Source: Zygnema cylindricum (lineage: Eukaryota; Streptophyta; Zygnematophyceae; Zygnematales; Zygnemataceae). Taken from it: a stretch of 64,000 nt of DNA. This document shows positions 45,640-55,812 of the stretch, in pieces (position 1 is the first letter of the stretch; every line of letters begins with the position of its first letter). The stretch covers positions 1 through 64,000 of the forward strand of contig JBBHKE010002598.1 in NCBI GenBank assembly GCA_037447655.1, written 5' to 3'. Made by a program: the position numbers and the translations under genes. The notes beneath the pieces are model-generated. The model worked only from the letters and a program-made list of their open reading frames with translations. It did not search any database and was not told where the DNA came from.

Positions 45640-46030
45640 TCGACTACCGAGATACTCCCTCGCGTGAAATGATTCCAAATTGTCGTCGGTCGAGATTTCG
45701 GGAAATGAAAGTAGGTACGGTAGGACAAAAGGTACGGTCCAATTTGTAGTCGCGGGAATTCCGGGTAATGTAAGTCGTACGGTCAACGTAAAATAATCGA
45801 ATCCACCGTCGGCGGAAATCGCGGAAGATATATATGGTACGGTAAGTTTATGTGTACCAACGTAAATTCGGAAATGAGTCGTCGGCGGAAAATCCGGGAA
45901 AAATGAATACGTACGGTCGACGTGAAACGGTACGATTCACTGTCGCTGGAAATCCCGGAAAGTATAAGTCGTAGGGTACAAGTCGTCGCGGGAATCCCGG
46001 GAACTATATGCAGTACTGCATAACTCGTAC
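45640..46030. repeat. Degenerate tandem repeat, about six units of 55-70 bp
   Basis: Each unit has GTCGTCGGCGGAAATCCCGG-like followed by GAA...TA and CGTACGGT(C/A)AACGT. The antisense reads as repeated G-I-P-A-T-T peptides, explained by the repeat. Confidence 0.7.
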
Positions 46031-47253
46031 GGTCTTGCGAAACCCAAATAACACCCAAATATAAATTAGTGTGGCGGTTGCCCGTCCTAACACCTAAATA
46101 TAAACAATTAAAATGGCCGACGAGATGCGGCATGGCACGCCGCTAGTTCGTTGCACTTATCAGTTTTTGAGGTATTGAACATATAAATTTTTAAAATTTG
46201 AAAGTTAAAAATAGTTCGAATTTTACGACGAATTTTATAAAGTTTGAAATTGTTTTATGCGCACTCTACGTAGTATTCGTTAGTTTACTCCGTGCGTTTT
46301 ATGCGCATAGGACATCTATGTTTTTCAAAAAGTTTGCTTCGACTCTAACCTATAAGAGAAATGTATGCTTTGCATCACGGCAAAATGTTTTTTTTATATG
46401 GACGCCGACACGCTGGTCATTAATTTTGCACGTTTGACCTTTTTACACTTCAAAGTTGCTTATTAAAATCGCACTAAACATATTTCTCTTTTAACACGAT
46501 ACCCCTGTTACTTTTAGAACAATTTGGGCGTTCAACATGGCTTTTCACGGTGTGATCCAACAACTTTGAAAAGAGCGAGCTCTTGTTTGTATTGGGTTAT
46601 TCTCGTTTCGCGGTATTTCCGCGAAGCAACATACTAACATTTATTTGTTGACTTGAAAGTATCACGTCATCGTACGAAATGTGCGATAACTTTTCGCGTT
46701 ACTATTTGAAGCGTCCGCGAACGAAACATATTATTTCGTTTTGCGTTATTTTATGTTTTTGGGCGCAGGTGTCATATTTTGCGTGCAGGTGTTTTCGTGT
46801 GACGACACGTGTTTAAGTCAACGTTTGGAGTTAGTCGTTTCGAAGGAAGAAAGCACGTGCTACTTTCTTCATGAAAACGTACTTAAAGTGTGCACAGTCA
46901 GCTAGGGACAGACTTCGTCGCTACACTAAGTCCTGTTTGTCTTACCTTGTTGTCTCTTAGTGCAGAGTAGCGAGTACATTGGCAACAGTGTATATGTGCA
47001 GTATATATCCTAATATATTGAATGAATTAATCAATCTATCTTAGATGATTAATCTTGGAGTAAGAGATTATTTAAAGAGAAGAGAGAAGAGAGAGAAGAG
47101 AGAAGGGAGATGATGTAAAGAGGCTTCGGCCAAAAACACTTATAGATCTTTTTGGCTGAATATTCCTCTTGTTTATTATAGCTTCCGTTGTGTAATGTTT
47201 TATGTTTTGTGAATTTATTTTGAGTGAATGTCTTTTGCTTAAGATCCTACAAT

Positions 47254-47265
47254 TGGTATCGGAGC
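47254..47265 (+). promoter_or_regulatory. Copia 3 primer-binding site
   Basis: TGGTATCGGAGC is one base from TGGTATCAGAGC, the usual Copia primer-binding site complementary to initiator tRNA-Met. It lies 2 bases after a CA (47250-47251) that would end the 5' LTR. The left boundary of that LTR (somewhere in 46.5-47.2 kb) could not be set. Confidence 0.7.
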
Positions 47266-47293
47266 TATTGCTTCGGAGTTAGAGAGGGAGCGC

Positions 47294-48560
47294 ATGGGGA
47301 GGAAGAACAATAGAAATACTCCTTCCCCCATGTCGACTTCGGAGAGAGCAAGAGAGTTCAGTTTTTCGGGTTCTCAATTTGAGGAGACCCGGAATACGGA
47401 GAGAAAATTTGAGGAAATGTTTGACACACTTATGAGATATGTAGATTCCCGTTTTCAAACTCAACCGAGTGAGAGCAAAGAAAACACTTCCTTTCCGGCT
47501 ACCGATCCCTTTAGAGGAGGAGCTAATGACAGTGAGAGAAAAGAGAGGTTAAGAAGGGAAAGTTGAAGATAGAAGAAGAATAGTCCGAGTTTGACGAAGG
47601 ATTGGAAAACGAAGAAAATTATAATATGTCGAGGAAATCCGTGGCCTTTAATGGCACCAATTATGCCGTTTGGAAGAAGTTTATTTCAGGCCAACTTATT
47701 CTCAAGAAGCTTTGGAGGATTGTTAATGGAGAAGAGAAAACGCCACTCGAAAGTAAAGCACATGCTCAATGGAGGTTGAAGGATATTGCGACAACGGCCG
47801 GTTTGATGAAAAAATACACTTCTTCCGTGCTTGATCATTTCCTTGCTCACGCCACGGCCCATGAGTGTTGGCAAGCACTTGAGGAGCAATATGAGAAACG
47901 CGTTGAGAACAAGGGTCAATATGTTTATACGGACTTTATGAATTTTAAAATCAAGTCAAATGAATTGATGGATGATGCCGTGAAGCGCTTCAATATTATA
48001 CTCGAGCAATTAATCAACAATGGCCGAGTTATCTTGGATGCGGATAAGTTAAGCGTCTTTATTAATGCTTTACCGGAGAGGCTTTCGCATCTTAAAGCTA
48101 TTTTACAAGAGAAGGCGGATAACACCTTCGGATTCACTGTCAATTTTATCAAAATGTCGGCGGGAACTCCATCGGCTTCTTCAAGTGGAGGAAGAGGAGT
48201 CTCAACTCTACTACTCCCGAAACCCCGGGCCTTAACTATGCCGGTGGAAGAGGAAGTGGTAGAGGAGGTGGCCCGAGAGGTGGTGGTGGTGGCCAGGGCA
48301 ACAAGAGGGATCAAGGTCGTCCACCGAAGGTCCCTTCGGATCTTTCCAATGTGACATACTACCGGTGTAACCGGCTTGGACATTTGTCTTCATCTTGTCC
48401 GAATAAGGATAAGCAATGTCATTTTTGCGGTAAGTGGGGGCATACGATCCCTCAATGTTATGCAAAGAGTCGAGATTTCGGAAGTCGAAGAGGAGGTAGA
48501 GGAGGTGATAGAGGCGCCCGAGGTGGTGGTCGTGGTTATGATAATGCAAATTACTTTGAC
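47294..48560 (+). pseudogene. Copia 3 gag with zinc knuckles
   Basis: The N-terminal frame 47294-47566 (Ser/Glu-rich) ends in a stop. The gag core follows in another frame from 47602: SVAFNGTNYAVWKKF, LLDHF-type helices and WQALEEQYE, typical of UBN2/Copia gag. A frameshift near 48200 moves to a Gly/Arg-rich linker. Then come an imperfect knuckle (YRCNRLGHLSSSC, first Cys lost) and a perfect one (CHFCGKWGHTIPQC). An RGG-like region closes the segment. Confidence 0.8.
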
Positions 48561-49088
48561 TATGGTAATGAAACCGATGATGATTTTCCGGTTCTTTACC
48601 TTACCCTTGATTCGGTAAGTAGTGGAGGAAATTTGGACAAAGAGTGGATTATTGATACGAGGGCATCTCATCATGTTTGCACGGATGCCACTTTGTGTGA
48701 TGACATGAGGGAACTTACGGTTCCAAATTTTGTCACGGTTGCAAGCGGCCATGTCATTTTGGTTGGTACGGTTGGCAAGGTTTGGCTTGATCTCCCTTTA
48801 TGGGATAATGATGGGAAAGAGAGATCGACAGAGTATCGTCTTCAAAATACACTTTATATTCCGGACGGTTCGGTAAATTTGTTAAGCGTTCCACAAATCC
48901 AAAAGAGTGGTGGAAGCTTACTTGCGAGAGGTGATCAATCTATCGAGATTTGGAATGAGAAGGGGAATGTAATTGGAGAAGGAGTTGTAACGGATGCGAA
49001 TCATAGTCGGCTCTTATGGAGGAGGCCGAAATCTAAAGTCCCCACCGAGGGAATTTCAAAAGAGTTGAAAGGTGATCTTACCTTATAG
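48561..49088 (+). pseudogene. Copia 3 protease
   Basis: In frame with the second knuckle. The active-site motif reads WIIDTRASHHVC: Asp kept, the Gly of the usual D-(S/T)-G-A-S changed to Arg. YIPDGSVNLLSVPQ and SGGSLLARGDQSIEIWNEKG follow, as in Copia proteases. Confidence 0.8.
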
Positions 49089-50102
49089 CATCATCGGATG
49101 TGTCACACATCCGAGGTAAGTTTGAAGAAGATGATTCGTCATTCTTCGGTGAGGGGTTTGGACCTCGCATCCGGTGAGGAGGTGAACGGATGCGGAGGAT
49201 GTAGCAAAAGACGTCAAATTCGGAAATCCCATCGGAATAAAGACATCAAGCATCGAGCTCAAAATCCTTTAGAGGTTGTTCACATGGATCTTTGCGGACA
49301 TATTAAACCTGAGACAATTGGAGGCAATAAGTATACTTTGGTGATTGTTGATGACTTCTCTCGGAAATCATGGGTGTAATTATTGGAAAAGAAATCGGAT
49401 GCATTTGAAAAATTTAAAGAATGGCATGTAATGGCCGAGAGGCAAATTGCTAAGAAGCTTAAGTCCATTCGTTCGAACAATAGAGGGGAATTTGTTGTTT
49501 TTGAGGGGTATTGTAAGGAGTGGGGGATAAAGCATCAATTCACGGCGCCTTAATCTCCGGAGTCAAATGGAGTGGCCGAGAGGAAGAATCGTACCTTACA
49601 AGAAATGGTCCGTGCGATGGTTCATAGCTCCGGACGAGAGAAGTTTTTTTGGGGAGATGCAATTCTTACGGCGAATTATATTTGTAACCGAAGACTCACT
49701 TCGATTTCCGGAAGTAAAAAACCGGAGGAGTTATGGAGTGGGAGAAAGCCCACGGTTTATCATTTGAGAATTTGGGGATGTCATGCCACGGTTTATGTGG
49801 AATCAATCAAGAGGAAGGGGAAATTTGCTCCAAGGTGTTGGCCGTGAATTTTTGTTGGTTATAGTGCGAAGGGGAATTTGTACCGAGTGTATGATCCGGC
49901 TCGTCACACCGTGGAGGAATCTCGGAATGTGGATTTTCATGAGGATCTCAAATCCGACATGAATTTTGTGGGGAAATTAAAAGAGAATTTGGATTTTTAT
50001 GAGGAGAGTGAAATTGAGAATTTTCCGTTCATTGGGGATTCGAAATCCGATGAGGAACCGAATGTAAAAAGTCAGAAAAAAGAAATTGGGGAAATCGGTT
50101 AG
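49089..50102 (+). pseudogene. Copia 3 integrase
   Basis: The Cys part of the HHCC region is CGGCSKRRQ. The core has VVHMDLCG (first Asp kept), SIRSNNRGEF (second Asp changed to Asn) and SPESNGVAERKNRTLQEMVR (Glu kept). TAA stops at about 49377 and 49552 and a TGA at about 49845 break it. The C-terminal part (IFVGYSAKGNLYRVYDP) is present. Confidence 0.85.
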
Positions 50103-50192
50103 AGTTGAATTTGAAAAAAAGAGTAACGGATCTTTGGATTCCCGAGTGCCTTCGAACATTCGGAAATCTCAAAGCTCTAAATCGAGCCCATT

Positions 50193-50254
50193 CGCCAAAA
50201 ACTAGATCGATTGGACCAATCTCCAGTAAGTGATGGTTGCCCACAATCCGAATG
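50193..50254 (-). repeat. 62-bp displaced copy of the methyltransferase segment
   Basis: Matches 52441-52502 with two differences. It encodes the V-G-N-H-H-L-L-E-I-G-P-I-D-L-V-F stretch of the methyltransferase, but lies at the far end of the gypsy fragment, fused between truncated RT and the Copia 3 remnant. Confidence 0.9.
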
Positions 50255-50299
50255 AGGGAGTTTGTGACTACGAGGATGAAGAATTGGAGCACTCGATAA

Positions 50300-51360
50300 G
50301 GTGGTTTTTAATTTTTGAAATGCGGAAATCTGATCGGGACCCCATATAAACGCCACTTCTTTCATGAGAAGGTCGTTTAACATAGATGCGATGGTGCTAA
50401 AATTAGATACAAACCTGCGATAATAATTAGCAAGTCCGAGAAAGGCTCGCAGACTTGTGAGGTCCGTGGGAGCAGGGAATTTACTGATTGCCTCTACCTT
50501 TGCTTCGAGAGGAGTGATCCCCTCAGCCGAGATAAAATGGCCGAGGTAAGGCACTCCCTCGACTCCAAAAGTGCATTTCGTTGGATGACATTTTAATCCG
50601 ACCTTTTTTAACTCAGTCAATACCTATTCGATCTGAGCAGCGTGCTCTTCCATAGTAGCCAAGGCAATGATGAGGTTATCGATGTAACATCTAGCAAACT
50701 TACAACCTCCAAGAACGGAGTCCATGACTTTTTGAAATACTGTCGGAGCATTTTTCAGTCCGAATTGCATTACGGCCCATTCTCATCGGCCGTCGCTCCC
50801 CCAAAAGGCAGTTTTATGCCGGTCTTTTTCCTCTATCTCAATTTGATTGAATCCCTGACGGAGGTCAAGGATACTAAAATACTTTGCTCCGCCTACGTGA
50901 TCAAATATTTCTTCGGCAAGAGGCATGGGCTGACGATCTTGAACTGTTCTAGCATTTAGTTCACGATAGTCACCACACATTCGACGTTCAGTAAATTTAC
51001 CCTCGGAATCCTTTTTCCGAGGCATGACAGTGGGAGCTGCAAATATGGAGTCTGACCGATAAATTAGGCCAACTTCCTCTAGTTGAGCACATCGCTTGTC
51101 TACCATTTCCCACCGATAAATTAGGCCAACTTCCTCTAGTTGAACACATCGCTTGTCTACCATTTCCCATTCAGTTTCAGACAAACGATGTTTCGGTTTA
51201 AATATCGGGCGGTCATCTTGGAGATCTATCGACATCTTATAAGCGGTGTGACGACCCAAATCGTTCATAGAAAAGGCAAAGGCATCGACATTTCGTAAAA
51301 CTACGTCATTCAGTAACTCTTGTTCGGTCTTTGTTAGATTGGTGCCGAATTTCCATTTAG
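50300..51360 (-). pseudogene. Ty3/gypsy reverse transcriptase, inactivated
   Basis: Reads K-W-K-F-G-T-N-L-T-K-T-E-Q then PIFKPKHRLSETEWEMVDK, APTVMPRKKDSEGKF, RMCGDYRELNART, SILDLRQGFNQIEI, KTAFWGSDGR, QFGLKNAPTVFQKVMD and LKCHPTKCTFGVEGVPYLGH, which is gypsy RT in canonical order. The catalytic box is YIDN (50675-50686) instead of Y-x-D-D. A tandem duplication of about 58 bp (51055-51172) doubles EMVDKRC-QLEEVGLIYR. A TGA near 50783 replaces the Trp after GSDGR, and a TAG lies near 50623. RT stops at the SAPILHP region, before RNase H. Confidence 0.9.
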
Positions 51361-51769
51361 GAGCATCGGGATTTTTCGGTTGTCATAGCTTCCATAGCTT
51401 GTGCAAAGGCTAACTACTCACCTACGATAAGAGTTTGACCTAACTCGTAAGCTACATGTGACTTTTTAAGGCAATTAACCGAATGATTCCAACTACGTGT
51501 TCGAAAAGCAGCACCCCAATGAGGAGTGGGTGGAATATGCATGAAACTTGCAGACTGGACAACCGTGTATGCAAGCATAGACGAAGGCATATGGCTAAAA
51601 TTGAGGAAATCGTAGATAGAGATTTGCGGAACTGGTGGAATTGGAGAAAGAAATAGGAAAAATTGAAATGTGGTCCCTTGGAGAGTACGATGGAAAGATT
51701 TTCTTGATGTATTCCCCCCCCCAGCTGGTTGAGACGGATGCAGCTGAGAGTGGCGACCAGCTGCAAACC

Positions 51770-52750
51770 CAAGACCTAAAACAAAACTCAAAGACAGAGG
51801 GTCCATGACACGACCTAATAAAGTGCATTTTTGACGTTCTGTAAGACCAAGAGCCACTGTAGTGCCAGGAATGAAATGCATGAGATGTTCTCGTTCTGTA
51901 GAGGTAGGCTCTTCGAGCTCACCGGTATGAATGTTTGGGAGCATGCCAGGACTTTCATTAGAGAATGCATGTGAATGTGGGTAAAAACTAAGGTAGGAAG
52001 CACCTAAAGAGGTTGACTCGGGACATTAACAATGAAATTAGGGGGATAGTCATTTTGAATGCAAGGCTGCGCCTAATGGAAAAGAAGAAGGGCAGCCTGA
52101 ATGTTTGTAGGAGGAGGACGAACTGACAAATTGGCCTCACGGAGTCGACTAATATCGATCAGGTGCATCCATTTGGAGCAAACCCGGTGTGCTAGTGAAC
52201 CATGGCGAGCAGCGTCAATAATAAGAGGCGGACCAATTAATTGTTCGATCCGTTGATAATTAGCCAAGATTGTAGGTCTTGGATCATTATAGGCTGCCAC
52301 GTTTTCCAAGATATACCCCATATGATGATCTAAAGTTTGTAAAAAATGCAGGATGCGAACCAATTCAAAAAATAATTTGGTGCGGGGATCGGCTAATCCG
52401 AGACCTTTCCAGGCCGGAGAAATTCCCTGGCACTCCCATCCGCCGAAAACTAGATCGATTGGACCAATCTCCAGTAAGTGATGGTTGCCCACAATCCTAA
52501 TGTCTTGTGGGAGAGCAGTATGCATACGCTCGTATGCAGATTTTGGTAACAAATGCGGGTATTGGGAATGCAACAGATTACAGTGATGTAATTGTGCTTT
52601 CCATGCTAACGGATCAATCTCAACCGAATAATAAAATCGGATTAATAATCCATTCCGCAAACATGCTAGGAGGGAAGTGCCTATTGCAGCGAAGAGGTCC
52701 AAAATCACCCATCTATTTGGATGAGGTTTCAATTGGACCAGATTCTAATT
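51770..52750 (-). pseudogene. C5-cytosine DNA methyltransferase embedded in gypsy pol, DNMT3-like
   Basis: Such enzymes transfer methyl from AdoMet to DNA cytosine. The main frame (52750-52073) shows motif I WVILDLFAAIGTSLL, motif II/III SVEIDPLAWKA, motif IV PIDLVFGGWECQGIS with the catalytic Cys (E-C instead of the usual P-C), KGLGLADPRTKLFFELVRIL, motif VI GYILENVAAY and an IIDAARHGSLAHR segment like motif VIII of DNMT3. After two stops and a frameshift, the next frame (51944-51770) gives TSTEREHLMHFIPGTTVALG and KCTLLGRVMDPLSLSFVL, resembling motifs IX-X. Motif order is not rearranged, unlike DRM. There is no PWWP, ADD, UBA or BAH domain. It is broken as it stands. Confidence 0.85.
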
Positions 52751-52825
52751 AATGGGAAGAAACACAGAAGAGTTTGTAGGGACTGGGATTGTAGGAGAGA
52801 CCGGAGAAAGTGGAATTGATAAGGT

Positions 52826-53545
52826 TTAGTTATAGATTCGGTCAAATTCCCTCGTATTTATAAGAAAACCTGGGTCACTGAAATTTTTTGGTAAGTAAGA
52901 ACTATCTGGCATAGTTTCTTCTGTTGACAATGAATGAAATATTTCGGCCCCCACCGAATTCCCTAAAAATGCAGGTATGGATGTGGCGGAATATGCCATA
53001 ACAGACATGGACTTCCTAGCGGAAATTAGCGGAATGCAGATTTTGCGTTCTGGGAAGTTAGTGGGCCTATAAGCAAATGTCTGATCATGCATGTCAACTC
53101 CACCCCCTACACGAAATATAACGTCCTGTTCCACTAGGCATTCATAGTCGCTACATTTAATGACCAGAGCGTGAACCGAGATCTCAACAAAGTCTGTGGC
53201 TGTTCCGTTCTGTAACCTGAAAATGAGCAGTTCCTTAGTGATTCCTAAGACTAGCTCGGTTGTACCCGCTGATGTTAACAAGCGAGTAGAAGTGGACTAA
53301 AGTTTGTCCGGAGTTAGACCAAGCTTGAGTGCAAAGATAGAGCCCAATATCACCGGCTTTGCACCCGTATCCATGAGAGGCAGGGAAGGGGCTATACCAT
53401 TGATCAACAATGCACCCTTCCCGTTATCCAAAAAACTGATTTGAGGATCGAGGGAATTTCGCTCCTCTATGGAAATAGGCTGAATAGCAGCAAGATACAG
53501 ATAGAAAGTACAGATAGACAATTGCAAGTTAATAGAGAGCATATT
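52826..53545 (-). pseudogene. Ty3/gypsy aspartic protease
   Basis: The frame from 53542 has ALLINGIAPSLPLMDTGAKP with the D-T-G-A active site (Asp codon 53371-53369), then VILGSIFALKLGL, and after a TAG at 53297 continues in frame to ECLVEQDVIFRVGGGVDMHD and AYRPTNFPERK. Length and motif order fit a single-domain retropepsin. A linker of about 30 codons with two stops leads in the same frame into the methyltransferase. Confidence 0.8.
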
Positions 53546-53770
53546 TTAACTATCCACAAGGTTGACACGATTTAAGTAATTGTTAGGACATTGGTGGAAT
53601 CGGGAGTAAGGCAAATCGGTCTATAGTTCAAATTCCCGTCTATGTCTTGTCTCTCCAATTTCTCAGTGACTGCGACAAGTTTGAGAGTTGGAGAGAGAAG
53701 TTAGAGGTAGACTGCCTCGGCTTCTTTATTTCTATTCAGACCTAGAAAATACTTAAAACCATTAATTTCT
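53546..53770. other. Unassigned segment at the 5' side of the gypsy pol
   Basis: Expected position of gag, but no open frame or zinc knuckle can be read. It may be decayed gag or leader. Confidence 0.3.
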
Positions 53771-53858
53771 ACATCACCTTGCACTAAATTAGTACTATTA
53801 ATTCTAATTTCACATTTACCCTATTTTTTCTTTAACACTAATAACTATGGGCTGTGTA
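53771..53858. mobile_element. MITE copy 18, right end only (duplicate of copy 16)
   Basis: Starts abruptly at ATCACCTTGCACTAAATTAG, matching 33101 onward, and ends ACTATGGGCTGTGTA. Homology to segment A continues past it. Confidence 0.75.
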
Positions 53859-53879
53859 GTTTCGTTTCAAGTACTGCAC

Positions 53880-54968
53880 TGTAGTTTCTTTTTGTAGTTT
53901 CTTTTTCACGTGGTTACTTCAGGTTTCTTTTTCACGTGGTTACTTCACGTTTTCAGTTCAATGTGAAGTTTGTTGAGTTAGGTTTCAATATTGATGTTAT
54001 GCGGTTCAAAGTAAAGTCTTTATTTCAAAATTTGCGTTACTAAAACCATTTGTGACAAAAGGGGTAAAATTGAAAAAAAAATTGGAGACTACAAGAGTCA
54101 CAAGATAGTAAGCTACCCCTAAAAACTGAAACGAAACAGAAAAATTCTAACAAGAGCAAAGAACCAAAACAAAACAATACTAGAGTTAGACGGCCTACAA
54201 AATGAAAAAACCTAGACTAGTCCACCCATAAACAAACTAAGGTCCACAGAGATTATGGATGTGAACCGGGTCGATTATGGATGTGAACCGGGTCCCTTGG
54301 TAGAAGGTCAGGAAGACCCCGTCTGTCATCAGCTAGTATGCTACGCCAAAAGAGAGCTACATCTTGCGCCTGTTGAATTGCAATTGAGACACATTGACGA
54401 TAGAACGCAATTAGAAGTCTCGGTGGAGGACTCTTCGGACCCCGGGATTCAAACGTTTTTCGTGCACACTAGCGAAAGAAGTCATCGAAAGACTTGTCCA
54501 AAGATCCAAAATCCCCACTGCAAATGGGACAAACTGGTCCGACGGGTCTCGGTGAGCATAGTTTCTTTCCATTGTAGCCATAGCGTGCCGAGCCGCCACA
54601 CCTATAAGCGAATCCGCGTGAGATGAAATGTGTCCCAGTCGGATCCGTGAGGACCACATCGCCGAGCGTCCTCCCAACACCATGAAGAAAAACCAAGTCA
54701 ACCTGAAGGCTCTGACAACCCTTAGATTGGGGCCGAGGTGGAAGTGTATTAAAAACCTCACGTTTGTCGATGTAGTCTGCCTTGGCGCCAATGGCAGCAA
54801 TGGCAGTAATGGCACCATGCACCAAATCATGCGCGACAGTTCGTTTCCCCCAATGCGAGCAACAAAGCTTAAATGGATTCCCTCATCATCAATGGGTTGG
54901 TTGCAAACGCACTGAGCCCCCCCGTAAAAGCGGAGGGTGAGGCAAACCCAACCGCAAGCATAGAGCAA
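53880..54968 (-). pseudogene. Non-LTR-retroelement-like C-terminal fragment, copy B
   Basis: Longest of three copies. Minus-strand words: CVCNQPIDDEGIH, AHDLVHGAITAIAA-like (frameshifted), DYIDKREVFNTLPPRP, LQVDLVFLHGVGRTLGDVVL, GPVCPICSGDFGSLDKSFDD. The Cys-x-Cys...His element and the V-D-L-V-F...D-V-V-L strands recall the region after RT in some non-LTR elements carrying a restriction-like endonuclease. That is a resemblance by eye, not an established match. The 3' side (53880-54300) is non-coding and shared with copy A, including two short local duplications absent from A. Confidence 0.4.
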
Positions 54969-55812
54969 AAGTAAATTGGACTATTATTGGGGAGCAATTG
55001 GGGAAGGGGAAGGAGAGGGGGAGGCAGAGAGGAAGGGAGAGGGATTGTATTGGGTATCAAAAAATTGTCTTAAATTTACATCACCACCTGTGTAATTTTT
55101 TGGTGTTTACTTTCTTTGGCTTACCTTTGTTTTTTCAAGCCATTTCTACTCTCTTAAGTATAATATATGTTTATTGTTTGTAAAAATCATATGTTAGTGT
55201 TAAATTTAACAGAAAGTAGTAACTGTAACAGAAATGGAACAAGAAAAAGGAGCATGGAAACTCTAGATTCTGTGTAAGAAATAAAAAAAAAAGATCTTGC
55301 AAATGTTTTTTGAACAATGAAAAATTTGGACTGAAAAGGACAAACATTAAACTCAAGTTTTTATATTCTAGCAATTCTCTAATTAAGTCTTTCGCAAAAA
55401 AAAAAGTTCCAATCACAATTCCCCAACAAAAACAAAAAAGGCATCAATTTGTCGTTTATTGCTAAAAAAATACTTTGTTCATAACATCTATCCATCCTAA
55501 GAGATTACGAAGAGTACAAAAGAAAAAGAAAAACACCCTACAAAAATACACCAGAAAACTTTGAATTATTAAACAAAAAATAAAACAAACAGTCCTTGAC
55601 TCTTTTATCCTACTCTCTCACAACCCAAAAGCTAACAAAAGAAAAAAAACCTGTAAAAAGGATAAAAAAATTTACAATATGAACAAAAAGAATTAAAACA
55701 AATCGACGTTGACGTTTTCGTCCTTCTCTTTTGTCATACTTTATTTCTTCATACACCCTTTTGTCCTATGCTCTGTGTCTTATCCTCTCTTTTGTCCTAC
55801 TCTACTTTTGTC
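54969..55812. other. AT-rich intergenic, 3' flank of the RING gene
   Basis: A short G/A-rich patch at 55000-55040, then A/T-rich DNA. 55690-55812 contains repeated TTTTGTCCTACTCT words and is probably the 3' UTR of the RING gene. No gene is seen. Confidence 0.4.

Larger units (their letters stand above)
42380..46440. repeat. Repeat-rich block with possible distant inverted ends
   Basis: Words near the left side (GTGTCGGCGT, CAAAATGTTTTT, AACATAGATGTCC, ACTACGTAGTATTCG) recur in inverted form near 46270-46420. A second unit, TTGCTTCATTTG...GCGCG then GGCGTCTCCAACGGCGGC, appears at 42571-42665 and twice, partly inverted, at 44321-44560. This could be a decayed long-TIR element or nested foldbacks. 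No protein is recognisable in it. The 134-codon frame at 42377-42781 is basic, repeats parts of itself and is not called. Confidence 0.4.
47252..50160 (+). mobile_element. Degenerate Ty1/Copia retrotransposon 3, truncated in integrase
   Basis: A family different from Copia 1/2. After the primer-binding site come gag, two CCHC knuckles, a protease and integrase in Copia order. RT, RNase H and the 3' LTR are missing because the element stops at the gypsy remnant near 50160. Nonsense codons and frameshifts occur in every domain (see sub-entries). Confidence 0.85.
50255..53545 (-). mobile_element. Ty3/gypsy pol remnant with an inserted cytosine methyltransferase
   Basis: On the minus strand the order is protease (53542-52826), DNMT3-like methyltransferase (52732 to about 51770), reverse transcriptase (about 51355-50300). 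Protease, methyltransferase N-terminal part and RT are all in one register, modulo two compensating frameshifts around 51960 and 51400, so they probably formed one pol ORF. gag, RNase H, integrase and LTRs are not recognisable. At least five in-frame stops and a changed RT catalytic residue show it is dead. Confidence 0.85.

Noticed and set aside
47252-53545. Copia 3 and the gypsy pol as one composite element
   Set aside because: Opposite strands, different families, and an abrupt junction at 50160-50255.
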